From Gigantopelta aegis (taxonomy: Eukaryota; Mollusca; Gastropoda; Neomphalida; Peltospiridae): a DNA stretch of 64,000 nucleotides. Below the pieces are notes generated by a model, which did no database searches, had not been told where the DNA came from, and was given only the letters and a program-made list of their open reading frames with translations. The position numbers were made by a program, and so were the translations under genes. Location: positions 51,319,663 through 51,383,662 of the forward strand of contig NC_054706.1 in the NCBI RefSeq assembly GCF_016097555.1, in the 5' to 3' direction. Of the stretch, positions 1 to 11,931 are shown in pieces; position 1 is the stretch's first letter; each line of letters opens with the position of its first letter.

Positions 1-1719
1 AAAACCAAATAATTAAGAAAACCAAAATTCGAAGTACTGTACAGAAACTACATAACTTTTCAGACCGTTATAAATTCCACAGTCATTATAGTCCATTGTT
101 TTATCACCCCAACGACGTATATTTTGTACCCATGACCTTATCGGCTGTCAGCTTATCGTAACTTTGTGATCACTGGTAGTAGCAACAAAGATTCCATCGT
201 CTTGGCGGATTTGGGTCAAAGGTAATGGCCCCACAGGCCACCTGTCCCAGGATCTCGCCGGAAACGTTTACTCTATTAATTATAGTAAGTTTCAAAGGGT
301 ATCTTTGACTTTTATTTGCTAACGGAGAAATTCGTTCTTGTTGCTACTGTTTGGTTTAATGGTGGTATCTACTCTTGAGGTCTTCCGAAGGTGTTCATCA
401 TTCAAGACCATGTTTTAATTAATTTTGTCCTGGACCGAGGTTCGGGCACAAATAAGAACTCGTGCCTGTGATAGACGTGCCAGAAACTTCAGTGGATATG
501 AGAATATTAATAGAATTTATCCTGTTCCTCTTCAAAACCATTTTATAGCCAAATGCAGCAGTTTGACAATTCTAGCCAAATATTTCAACAATGATATTTC
601 ATTGCATGAACATGGAATGCTGCAATTGATTTATACAATGTTTCTTCTTTCTCTTTTTCTTCTTTTTGTTTTCTTCCTTCTTTTCTTCTTCTTCTGCTTC
701 CTCTTCTTTGTTCAAGCTGATTTGATCCTGCTTTACATTTGGAGTCTCGCTATGTTGATAAATATCGCTATCTGGATCAAGTCTTCTTTGGTATCCGAAC
801 GCTTGTTAGCCAATGTTGGCAGGCGCAACCCTTTTAAAAGGAAAAAAAAATGTTTGTTTTGCGACATTCCAGTAGATTTTAAACAATGGTTATTAGCTAT
901 TTAACATATGGTGACTGTGACGCTTTGTCAAGAGAGAAGATAGCTGCTGTTTCCATAATCAAAGGCTACTCCTACTGATGGCAACAAGATGTGTTTTATA
1001 TCATATTTTCCAAGAGACAAGACAGCAAATACCACGGCCTTTGTTATACCACACATGGGCAATCGGTTGAAAAGGGAATTTTTGTTGTTAAATTCCCCGA
1101 GTGCTTTATGATTTTATATCAATTTCTAGTCGTAAGACATTTACAAATACTGGATTACAATTTCAGGATACCACATTATTAAACAAATGCCAGTTACGGT
1201 AATAGTGATACAAACTAAATAAATACGACAGTAATATGAAGACAATAACATGTTTGACCTTGTTACGACAGCTAGGGCAGAAACGGTACACATTATTTCG
1301 AGTTGCCAAAGCTTTTATTTGCTGGCGGTCTATAATATTTTGCACATGCAAAAACATGGCGTCGTTTCCGGAAAACCGCCAGATTCTGTTGTTGCGTATT
1401 TGATTTGTATTTACACAAGGACTGGGGGCCCGAGAACAGACATGGTAGTGATAATAAATAATAAGTGACTGTGGAAATTGGAAATTCAGAAAGGGAAATC
1501 CATCATTATGATGCCAACGTGTAGATAAAAAAATGTACAATTCCACTTTTAATAAAAAAAAAAAAAAAATCCAGTAATTTAATTAATCATTGTCTGTTGG
1601 ACAATTGGTCGTATGCTGATAATACACACTAGTAATATTCACTGTATGATATCAAAATACATAATCGATGGCTCGAAATAATATAATTAAAGGTGTATAC
1701 TTAAGATTGCAAGTACATG

Positions 1720-1865
1720 CACTGGCGTAGGAAGCTGGGGAAGGGGGGCGTGTGCCCCCACTTTTCAGATATATTGCTTTATATTTGTTTTATAATAGTG
1801 TAAAAGTGTGTAAATATAAAAGTGTGACCCCCACACACACTTTTTGGCACCTTCCTACGCCACTG
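1720..1865. mobile_element. Short MITE with CACTGGCGTAGGAAG termini
   Basis: Inverted ends cactggcgtaggaag and cttcctacgccactg enclose a 146-bp AT-rich core. The ends resemble widespread hAT-type MITEs of invertebrates. A clean 8-bp duplication could not be read. Confidence 0.6.
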
Positions 1866-1902
1866 ATATGTATTATATTTAGCTATTTTCACATACTTCT
1901 TA

Positions 1903-2690
1903 CCGGCCTCGGTGGCGTCGTGGTTAGGCCATCGGTCTACAGGCTGGTAAAAAAAGAAAAAAGAAAGAAATGTTTTATTTAACGACGCACTCAACACATT
2001 TTATTTACGGTTATATGGCGTCAGACATATGGTTAAGGAACACACAGATTTTGAGAGGAAACCCGCTGTCGCCACTACATGGGCTACTCTTCCGATTAGC
2101 AGCAAGGGATCTTTTATTTGCGCTTCCCACAGGCATGATAGCACAAACCATGGCCTTTGTTGAACCAGTTATGGATCACTGGTCGCTGCAAGTGGTTTAC
2201 ACCTACCCATTGAGCCTTGCGGAGCACTCACTCAGGGTTTGGAGTCGGTATCTGGATTAAAAATCCCATGCCTCGACTGGGATCCGAACCCAGTACCTAC
2301 CAGCCTGTAGACCGATGGCCTACCACGACGCCACCGAGGCCGGTTACAGGCTAGTAGGTACTAGGTTCGGATCCCAGTCAAGGCATGGAATTTTTAATCC
2401 TGATACCGACTCTAAATCCAGAGTGAGTGCTCCGCAAGGCTCAGTGGGTAGGTGTAAACCATCTGCACCGACCAGTGATCCATAACTGGTTCAACAAAGG
2501 CCATGGTTTGTGCTATCCTGCCTGTGGGAATCGCAAATAAAAGATCCCTTGCTGCCTGTCGTAAAAGAGTAGCCTATGTGGCGACAGCGGGTTTCCTCTA
2601 AAAAAAAACAGTGTCAGAATGACCATATGTTTGACGTTCAATAGCCGATGATAAGATTAAAAATAAATGTGCTCTAGTGGCGTCGTTACT
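1903..2690 (+). mobile_element. SINE-A copy (outer), interrupted by a second SINE-A
   Basis: The tRNA-like head (ccggcctcggtggcgtcgtg, a box A match) occupies 1903-1949. The rest resumes at 2345 with box B (ggttcggatcc), core and tail. The tail is the 'gatgattaatc ... tgctctagtggtgtcgtta' type seen in families C and D, not the inner copy's tail, so this copy is a head/tail mosaic. Confidence 0.75.
1950..2344 (-). mobile_element. Full-length SINE-A inserted into another SINE-A
   Basis: A 395-bp minus-strand SINE: head at the right end (box A tggcgtcgtgg, box B ggttcggatcc), shared core (aaaagatcccttgctgcta), A-rich/tttctttc tail at the left end. It is flanked by 12-bp direct repeats tacaggctggta (1938-1949) and tacaggctagta (2345-2356), where it broke the outer copy. 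It is almost identical to 11968-12352, so both are young. Confidence 0.85.
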
Positions 2691-2842
2691 TTGAGTTTTC
2701 TTTTAGCAAACCTGTTGTCTAATTATCAAACACATAGAAAACGTTTTTGCGTCTTTTCTCTTTTTTTTCATTCTTTCTTTCTTTCTCTTTTTCAGTAATA
2801 TTTATTTCTGTTCATATTTAAATGGCAAAAATATATTTCATG

Positions 2843-4457
2843 TATATACTACTCAAAAGAATTTAAGGGTCTGACGATATTTTCGACATTATTTTCTGAA
2901 TGTCAATTATATTAGCTAGACCATAATGTCACGCATGGTATTGTTCCATTTTGACGAAAGTGGGTCTAAGCAACCCATAAATGAATTAAAATCCACTGTC
3001 ATTGACACTGTCGACTAGTTCTAATGGCGAAAACATGCTTACATTTGCACGTAAATTAGGGCGAAAGCGAAAGGTCTGCTAAGTGCCCATAACTTGCTTT
3101 TTCACAAAGCGCTTCATTTGCACATTTTGCACGTGTATTCCATGTTCCCAATGCTGAATTTCCGTATAATTGGAGCTTGCGTTCGTGTACGATGCACACT
3201 CCAAATTCGACAATGGTACGACTTCAACTGACTATCGAAGATCGAGGAAGGGCTATTGCTTGGCTTCAGGATGGCAATACGCAAAGAAATGTTGCTCTGA
3301 GACTTGGTGTCAGTCAGAGTGTCGTTGGCCAACTGTGGCAACGGTACCAAGCAACGAATTCTGTTCGAAATCGTCCACGTTCAGGAAGACCCCGAAGCAC
3401 TACAAATAGAGAGGACCAGATACAACACCAATATGACTCTACGTCAACGCACAACCACTGCACGCCGATTACGTGACAATCTGCGGACTGCGACTGGAAC
3501 TCGAGTGTCTGATCAAACCATAAGCAATCGTCTGAGCGCCAATAATCTACGCTGTCGTCGCCAGGCTGTTCGACCACCACTCCTACCACGTCACAGAACG
3601 GCCAGACGTCACTGGTGCACGCTTTATCTGCGGTGGCAACGTGTTCAGTGGGGTCGAGTGATGTTCACTGATGAGTCCAGGTTTAGTCTCCAGTTCAACG
3701 ACGGTCGGGTTCGTGTCTACAGACGTCCTGGGGAGCGCTTCGCTGACGTTAACGTTAGACAACGTCACCGGTTCGGTGGTGGCAGCGTCATGGTGTGGGG
3801 CGGCATCTCTATCCACCACAGGTTCCCCCCTCTATGTGGTGGATGGCAATCTGAATGGAATCCGCTATCTGAATGAGATTATCCGGCCGTTGGTTCTCCC
3901 AGGCCTTCAGCAGATTGGCGGCGGGGCAGTTCTGCAGGATGACAATGCCAGACCCCACCGCGCCAGGGTGGTAACGGACTTTCTCAGACAACAAGGTATT
4001 GCCAGGATGGATTGGCCAGCATATTCGCCTGACTTGGCCTCAATAGAGCACGCCTGGGACGAATTAGGCAGGAGAGTTCGGGATAACCATGCCCTTCCGG
4101 CCAACATTCATGATCTGGGTCAACTTCTTATGGCAGAGTGGCAGGCCATTCCCCAAGAGTTCTTCAGACGTCTGATCAACAGCATGAGGCAACGATGTGT
4201 CGAGTGTATTCGCGCCAGGGGTGGATTCACACTCTATTAAACGAATGTTCTAATGTGTAAAATCCATGTTTGACAACCTTCAACTTTGACAGCATGTCAT
4301 GTGACTTTCTTGTATATAGTGACGTTTATTTGTGTTTTTTTGTAAATATGGAACAATAAATTAAATTTTTGGTGTAGTTTACATCATCAATCTAATACAC
4401 TCTGAAACTTATTTGGTTATAAATTTTTGACCCTTAAATTCTTTTGAGTAGTATATA
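2843..4457 (+). mobile_element. Tc1/mariner-family DNA transposon
   Basis: Near-perfect inverted ends (ctactcaaaagaatttaagg on the left, its reverse complement on the right, about 27 bp) with TA at each outer edge. The single internal gene is a degenerate transposase. Length about 1.6 kb is normal for Tc1 elements. It lies in otherwise unremarkable AT-rich DNA. Confidence 0.9.
3213..4240 (+). pseudogene. Tc1-type DD34E transposase, two frameshifts
   Basis: The protein is read in three frames. Frame one (ATG 3213) gives the N-terminal helix-turn-helix DNA-binding region (GRAIAWLQDGNTQ, VALRLGVSQSVV) and a GRPR-like hinge. Near 3415-3430 it shifts to a frame carrying the linker and the first catalytic Asp (FTDESRF), with SVMVWGGIS. 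At a C6 run (3825-3830) it shifts again to the frame with the second Asp (QDDNARPHRA) and the Glu (SIEHAWDELGRR). There are 34 residues between second Asp and Glu, the Tc1 signature. It ends at a stop near 4240 (GGFTLY). All catalytic residues survive, but this copy cannot make intact enzyme without correction. Confidence 0.88.
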
Positions 4458-5599
4458 TGTATTATAGAGAAAGCCTAGTAAGTTGTATAACTTGTGTCTA
4501 ATCCATCTGTTCTTTTAAAAGCAATAAAATATGTTTAAATCAATATAAAAAAAACCTAATAACTCTTGCATAATGAACTGAATCATATCAAAATTGTAAT
4601 GTGTTAGTATTCGCCATAAACAGTGATGCCCTCAAAAATCTTGGCGAAAAAATATATCTACAATACATAGAAAATGTTTATTGTGTAAAATAGCATCCAC
4701 TGTTTGTTTTTGATTTTGTCAATAAGGAAATGCAATTAAAATGCAGATCGTGACGTCGTCAGGTGTTAACCTTTCGGCCACCCTTATTGCATTTTGCAGT
4801 TATATAAATTTATAAACAATAGTAGTAAATGAGACCGCCCCTTTAAATGTATTTTGAAATATTTTGAACTGTATCCGCCACTTTAATGAAAAACCATAAG
4901 AATGTTGCCACCCCTGCACATTTATGAGGTAAAAACGCACGTAGGTGGAATAAAGCACTTGCGAGTGGTCGTCCTCTTGAACTCTCTAAAATGATATGTT
5001 GTAACCTTTACTTGTCTGACTTTAAACAAAACAAAAAATTAATCTTGTGGGGAAAAGAATTTTTCCAGCCAAATAGTAATGGTATGAAAAGAAAGAAGAA
5101 ATGGGAAAAGGAAAGAGGTAAAGGGCTGTACACGTTGTTCTAGTTCAGTGAGTGATAAGCAACAGATTTGAAAACGTACAACACATATAATGAATTGCTG
5201 TTAAAGTCTGATATCACTACGCTACTCTCGAACGTTCATCGTTGAGTGATAAACACGTGCGTCTTAAAGGTATATCGGCTTCGCGCGATATCCGCACGTG
5301 GCATGGAGCGTGCCACCACACGAATATCATGTAGTTGTGAACGGCCACATTGGAAATTGCCAGTGTTTAGATTTGCATATTTTAGCATACAATAGTTAAA
5401 TGTTTGAAAATAATCGAAACTTATCCACATTCTTTAGGAAAATATTTTGACGTATTATTACTACTCGGACGGATGCAGAATTCGTATTTAAATTTTATTT
5501 TGGTGATTTTACTATCAGGATTTTATATTGGGGGTGCCAACCACCGACTGTATCTATGAGTTGTGTTATTCAGGCGTTGAGGGAAACAAGAGATATGAT

Positions 5600-6625
5600 T
5601 GTGGGGAAAAACATAGTTAGTGGTTAGGTCTACCAGTAGATCTAACAGCATTGCGTGGACTCCCATGTCCAGGTGACATTTCATCTACAAATAACAATTT
5701 AAACAATCTAATTAAAATTAGCTCCAATATTACATGTGGATTTAACAGCAGCCCGTTGGAGCTCATGTCCAGTTGACCTTTCACTCGACCAATCGAAACC
5801 TTACTTGCAAAATCATGCCAGTGATTTGAAAAGAATTTGAAAACATTCGGGTTTATGCCGAGGGTATACGAAATGATTCAGGTGAATTACGAAGTATGCC
5901 GGAAACTAATTTCAATATAACATTTTATATAAAATTTGTTTCGAGACAGAAAAAACCCCGTGATGGCATAGCCATAAAATCTGTTTATACTAGTATACAA
6001 TCCAGAGTTTATTGCTGCACTTTTCCCCCTGTTTTTTCAGTGTTGAAATAGACCAACAAGTTCGCCTATTGCATACATAATCTCGCCCGATATTTTTAGA
6101 ATTTGTATGCTCCCGAATAACGCTATAAAAAGAGAAGTGTAATTGGTCGATATTTAAATTGTTATTTATAGATGAAATGTCACCTGGACATGGGAGTCCA
6201 CACAATGCTGTTAGATCTACTGATGAGACCAGTAGAGCTAATTTTAATCAGATTGCAATTTAAATATCGACCAATTACACTTTGCCTTTTATAGCGTTAT
6301 TCGGGAGCATACAAATTCTAAAAATATCGGGAGAGACTATTTATGCAATAGGCGAACTTGTTGGTCTATTTCAACATTAAAAAACAGGGAGGGAGGGGGG
6401 GGGGGGGGAGTGCAGTAATAAACTCTGGATTGTATACTAGTATACACAGATTTTATGGCTATACCATTACGGGCTTCTTTTTTTTCTTGAAACGAATTTT
6501 ATATATATATTATTTTATATTGAAATTAATTTCCAGCATACTTCGTAATTCACCCGAACCATTTTGTATACCCTCGGCATAATCCCGAATGTTATTAATT
6601 AACCAGTGGAGCTAATTTTAATTAG
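5600..6625. mobile_element. Foldback element: large imperfect palindrome
   Basis: 5845-6165 and 6250-6595 are reverse complements at roughly 90% identity by eye, for example ttgaaatagaccaacaagtt against its inverse, and tcgcctattgcata. The spacer near 6165-6215 is itself an inverted copy of 5640-5710 (ggactcccatgtccaggtga). The outer edges share 'ctaattaaaattagctcc' in opposite orientation. The right arm carries a G-rich tract (6386-6408) that the left arm has as a short C run. No coding capacity was seen. Confidence 0.75.
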
Positions 6626-6689
6626 ATTGAGTTAGCAAGAGAGAAGTCGGTATAGTGATTAAGGTTAGTAAAAGAGAAGTCGGTGTAAT

Positions 6690-6980
6690 GTCCGTATATC
6701 TCTCCGGTCGACTCTAGGATCGACCTCCGTCATTGGACTAATTCACGTTTCAGTCAGTTCTTTACAACTGACGCAACAAGGTCGGGATGTATACATATAT
6801 TATCCTGTCTGTATGATAGGACATATAAAAGATTCATTGTTGTTAATCGAAAATAGTAACCAATGAGGTGGCGGCAGCGGGTTTACACTCTCATTATATG
6901 ACACATTGTGTTGTCGTCAACTATAGGTCCGACGCCAAATTATATATTATAGCCATAAATAAAAGTGTTGTGACCGTTGG
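6690..6980 (+). mobile_element. Old, diverged SINE of the D/E type
   Basis: Recognisable core landmarks: 'gtcgactctaggatcgacct' around a box-B-like site, 'atcctgtctgtatgatagga', 'cataaaagattc'-like text, 'gtggcggcagcgggttt' and the tail 'ccataaataaaagtg'. It is much more diverged than the other copies. Confidence 0.55.
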
Positions 6981-8439
6981 TCAAATAGGTTTTTTTCCCT
7001 TGTTGTCAAGCGTGGAAACCAATTACCATTAAATGCAATATGCTGTTATTAACATGTGATATTAGAATCTTTTTTCTCTTTTTTTTGTGATGACATAAAT
7101 TCACCAATTCATTTAATTACTTATTCTGATAATATTTACATTCTTGTATTAGAAACGTTATGAACTGAACTAATTGTATATTGGTAGCGTTTAAAAGACA
7201 TTTAATATTTATTTTAATGGATTCAATCATATACTCAATTTTGTTTAATACCCAAAAGCCGATAGGCATATCACATTGACGGATCCAGAGGGGTATCACA
7301 GGGGTCTTGTGACCCCTTCCCTGCCCGTATGAAGTTCCCTTTTTAATGACTTTGTTTTTGTTCTTTTAATATACAACTCTGAAGTGCCTTGAAAACGCAT
7401 CTCTGAGCATCATTATTTCAAACTGTTTCTACAAACCTACGAAGATATTACATCAGGGTTGAAAATTAGCAGTCGCCCGGTCGCCTGTGGCGACCTTTAT
7501 TGGCCAAGGGCGACTTTGAATTTTACAAAGGTAGTCCGTTGGGCGACCACCGATTATAAGGTCTGGCGAGTATGGTACCAGTTAAAACAAGAAACGCACC
7601 GAAAATGAATCGAATGTGGTAAAACGCACCGCGTCTGTGCTGGCACGAACTACAAATCTGGCAGCAGAATACATAGAACATGCTCTTTTTTTTGTCAGCG
7701 CCATGGTTATGGGCCGGGATATTGGGTTATAGATAACAAACTATATCGTATATTTTGGTAAAATGTTGTGGGGGGTTTTACAGTTATTTTTCTTTCGATA
7801 TTTATTTTATTTATAGTCTACTACTATAGCATTGTATTTACAATATCCAAATTAACCACGCACGCGCGCGCGCATTATTACATTTTACTGAGGCAGAAAA
7901 TATTAATTTTTAGGCTATTGTACGTTTGCGTCAAAGAGGAACCGATGAATTGGTATGTAACTTTATACTGAATGAAGATAAAATCCATATAAAAAAATTA
8001 ATGCAATTTATTACGTTTTAAATTACAATTAAACTGCATAGGTTAAATCTTCTTTTCTGATACAGGTTTTAAGGCAATTGATGGGACATCGAAGGTAATC
8101 TGAACGACAAAACCATAATACATGATCAAGGTAGTATATATCTGCACAATGTAGTCGAATGGGCGTTTGGCAAAAATAGTTGATGATTTCATGGATTTTT
8201 ACCTAGTGCCTCGTCTACAGAAGGACAGCCACTTCCGAGGAAATCCTTTACTGCCGATTTCACCCCTCTTGCGTCGCCACAAAGAGGACTGCCACTCTCA
8301 AACTAGTTTACTGTATTAAAAATGAGATTTAATCTGTATAATTTAATGGTAATTTGTAAAGAAACATTTTTATTTACAGGATTTCTTTTTCAAAATTTTT
8401 TTATTTAAGTTGGAATGTTTTTGTTTTGTTTTAGTCGTT

Positions 8440-8440
<1 letters not shown>

Positions 8441-8504
<64 letters not shown>
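8441..8504. repeat. (CT)n microsatellite
   Basis: About 64 bp of uninterrupted CT repeats ending in tcgctct. The flanks are AT-rich non-coding sequence. Confidence 0.95.
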
Positions 8505-8508
<4 letters not shown>

Positions 8509-9834
8509 CTCCTTTTATGTCTATAACTGTGAAAAAAGGGACTGACATTACTAAATAAACTTTAGTACCCTGAGGTTACCTATATGTTTCGAAGTTTAAA
8601 TAATAGACATCCGTTTTTAACATGTACCGTTCTTCTTTATTTTGTTTACAATATGCAGCTATAAATAACATAGTATACGCATTGTGATAAAGGTTTCCCA
8701 TCTTGCGATATATTGTGATACAAAAATTCTCATAATACTCATCCTATCCTTAGTAAATGACGTATTTTCATGGAATACGACCATACAGTGCACATTGATT
8801 AATGTCAAACACGATAACTCTCCGCGGTGTGTGACACCTTAATCCGACAGGAACTATTTTCAGAACTACTTTCTTTAAAATAGGGACTGTTTCGCAACAT
8901 GTACCCAACGTTCAAATGTCAGCTAATTCGTAATTATGTAGAACAAGTTGTATACATAAAGATCTTCTCTAAATATTTCTGATATAATCCATCTTGAATT
9001 ATTTAATCGCCTCTTTACGCTTTTAGTTTATTATCTATATACGCAGAAGACGTCATACCTTGTTACTGACAGACCAGCAATACCAAATTGTCAAGGAAGG
9101 TGCGAACTGTTTTACAAATAAAAGGGATCGAATTTCGTTCGAATGTACACGTAAAGTTTGTGCATACGTACTTCTCCTTCTTTTGCTTTAATTTTTTTCC
9201 ATTTTACCTCTCTTTTTTTTCTTTTCTTTTACATAATTGATATTCATGACGTCATTCGCGAATGCATGAAACGTGCATAATGGACTAGCGTGAAAGCGTA
9301 AACGCTACATTAGCTTAGACCGAGTATTTCTTTCGATGTAAACGAGGGAATGCTCACCTGCGAGTGTTGCACATCCCTCTCACCTGTTCTTGATATTTGC
9401 AGTGTGTACAACGTAACCGATAATTTATATAACAAGGGCAATTACACGCTGAATGCCAGAGTTGGACGTCAGCCGAAGTTCCGTTTCAAGTACTCATAGT
9501 CAGAACCTTTTCTTGCAAGATTTAGGGATGAACCATTTGGCCCACTAGCCTTTGGTCTTGGCCCATTTCATTGCTTTGAGTCGCAGTCATAATTAGTAGG
9601 TAGGAACGTGCTGGTCGGAGCAATCCGTTATGAAGCACACCGGACTTGAACTTACATTTTGGATTTCGCCATCCTTTGTGTTCAAACTTCAAGCGCCAGA
9701 AACGAGGGGCGATTGCTAAACCTTTTTGAGAGCTCCGTTGTTATAATGCAGTGGTACTCCTAAATATTAAATAAATACATAAACTATGTACACAGATGTA
9801 TTGCATGCATGCAATGTATACACATTAAACAGAG

Positions 9835-10350
9835 TTTCTTACACACCCGTTGATGAGAACGTCATGCGTTATTTTTGATAACACATGGGTTGTTAACACA
9901 CGTACACACACATAGGTGTGTTAACAATTTCAAGACATACGACTGGTTGCTCCTAGGTCACAAGTGTCATGCATCCAATGAAAAACACCACACGGTGCGT
10001 GCGTTATACTTTAGCATGCTCATATACCACGAAAGTTTCGAACATGTCCGCCCCAGGGTTCGGTCTCTGGGAAGCCAGGGGTCCATTCCGGGGCAGAGAA
10101 CACCACACGGTGGAAATATATTACACTGTGACGTATAGTTAACCTGACAATGATGTGTCTGTGACGCGTAAGTTAGCTACAAGTGCAACGGCTGTAAATA
10201 ACTTTTAGTCGAAAAAGATGCTATAATTTGCTTAAAACCTGGTTTTTGAGGATATGTAAGAAATAGAAAAATACAAATGCTTAAAAACGTATTTTAAAAC
10301 AACTCGTTGTGAGATAAACGACCACTCATGTATTATTATCTATACTGACT
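9835..10350 (+). repeat. Interspersed repeat related to 44485-45210, with a small insertion
   Basis: Shared landmarks in order: acccgttgatgagaac, tttcaagacatac, actggttgctcctaggt, catccaatgaaa, gtggaaat, attacactgtgacg, gtgtctgtgacgcgtaag, aatttgcttaaaacc. Unlike the other copy it has one unit and carries a 101-bp insertion at 9998-10098. Confidence 0.65.
9998..10098 (-). mobile_element. 101-bp SINE-like insertion with 14-bp target duplication
   Basis: It is bounded by aacaccacacggtg on both sides (9984-9997 and 10099-10112). The related repeat at 44630 lacks it, which gives the empty site. On the minus strand it has a box-B-like atgttcgaaac. The sequence around 'ggcttcccagagaccgaacc' is probably a short tRNA-derived SINE. 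Confidence 0.6.
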
Positions 10351-10671
10351 GTAATCCATATGTAAACGCCACCTGATCATCGAATCTCTTGGTTGGTTTA
10401 AAACCTATTTCATTTTTGTATACAATACACTTCAAATTATGTCATGCTATCCCCCAAATATCCTCTCACCTAGTTACCATAACACATGCAACTGCATACC
10501 ATTAACGTTTACACCGTGTGGTGCAATATATGGAATATGTCACAGTTCGTGAAGTTGAAAATGACGTATAACAAGCGTTATCGCTTTGATGTGCCTTTAT
10601 ATGGCAAATCATCCTCGGCCTAGCAAAAGCACACTTAAAGAGACTGTTCCGAGTTTGCTGTCATTGTATTC

Positions 10672-10939
10672 CTTCATTTCAACTTATTTTCGTGCTTATA
10701 TCCAATTAAGGTTCAAGCACGCTGTCCTGGTCACACACACCTCAGCTATCTGGGCTATCTGTCCAAAAGTCAGTGAGTTAGTGGTTAGTGGATAGTGAGA
10801 GAGAAGAGGGTGTAGTGGTTTTACACATACCCATTGAATCGTTAAGACTCGCTCTGGGTGGGAGCCGGTACCGAGCTGCGAACCCTGTACCTATCAGCTT
10901 TATGTCCGATGGCTTAACCACGACACCACCGAGGCCGGT
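10672..10939 (-). mobile_element. SINE-B copy
   Basis: Minus-strand SINE with head at the right end (ccaccgaggccggt inverse, box B gggttcgcagc-like), body phrase 'cactacaccctcttctctct' inverse and tail 'atgaaatgaa'-like at the left. It is flanked by two copies of a ~98-bp unique segment (10568-10665 and 10945-11042). Confidence 0.75.
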
Positions 10940-11370
10940 CGCACAACAAGCGTTATCACTTTGATGTGCATTTATTATCCACGACCTAGCAAAATCACAC
11001 TTAAAGAGATTGTTCCGGATTTTGCTGCCATTGTAACCTGGGTTTTTTTGTGTTTTTTTTTTTTTTTTTTGGGGGGGGGGGGGGGGGGTAACTAACAGCA
11101 TTTTTAACAATTAAAATTGCATGTTAAATATATGTTTTTGTTTAAAATGTCGTGTCTGCATATACAATGTGTTTTGTGTTACCCTAATGTTTGTTGGTAG
11201 CCCAAACTTTATTTTACCTCCAAATATTTTTATTTTTTTATGTAATATATTGCCCTCCTCTCGTTATCTTTGGCTGTTAAGTTGTAGTTTAAATATAGTT
11301 ATTATTTTTTTTATTTTTTTTTAAATAAAACTAAAATATACAAATATGTCTGTCTACTCTGTTTTACATT

Positions 11371-11633
11371 TTCATTTCAACTTATTTTCGTGCTTATATC
11401 CAATTAAGGTTCAAGCAAGCTGTCCTGGGCACACACCTCAGCTATCTGGGCTGTCTGTCCAGCTGTTAGTTGGTTAGTGATTAGTGAGAGAGAAGAGGGT
11501 GTAGTGGCCTTACACCTACCCATTGAGCCCTTAAGAACTTGTTCTGCGTTGAATCCGGTATCGGGCTGCGAACCCTGTACCTACCAGCCTGCAGTCCGAT
11601 GGCTTGCTTAACCACTGTGCCACCGAGGCCGGT
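11371..11633 (-). mobile_element. SINE-B copy
   Basis: Same structure as 10672-10939: tail 'tttcatttcaacttattttc' at the left, 'aggttcaagcaagctgtcct', head 'gccaccgaggccggt' at the right. About 0.7 kb separates the two minus-strand copies. Confidence 0.75.
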
Positions 11634-11931
11634 AAGGACAATTCTTGGTTTCGAACAGACGTTTCAAGGTTAAATAGCCAAGACACGAAATTCATTTTGT
11701 GGCGTAGTAAAGCAATCCTTGCTTCTCAAAGTTTACTCTTGAAACAAAAGCTGAAAATTGAGAAACAGTTCTAGACCACATGTATTGATATACATTCTAC
11801 AGCTGTATAGATAGAAAGCAACATAAGCCGTTTGTGAACCTGATTACCAGATAGTATGCTGTGTATTTTGAGCTGCAATTGCCTCTTGCTCGCTGTCAGT
11901 AATGAGCCTTGATAATATCCTGGGTTGACAT

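Noticed and set aside
425..904. 159-codon ORF on the plus strand
   Set aside because: It starts at TTG, the middle is a translated (TTC/TTT)n tract giving poly-Phe/Leu, and no domain is seen.
1163..1546. 127-codon minus-strand ORF near a poly(A) run
   Set aside because: Composition is not protein-like. The A17 run at 1553-1569 is preceded by aataaa by chance or as a relic tail; no partner exon was found.
1970..2260. 96-codon ORF repeated almost exactly at 11977-12267
   Set aside because: Both are translations of SINE-A on its reverse strand.
7440..7570. Possible hAT end ('cagggttgaaaattagcagt')
   Set aside because: Only one end could be seen and no inverted partner or duplication was found.
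10778..11110. 110-codon minus-strand ORF
   Set aside because: A translation of SINE-B plus a homopolymer.
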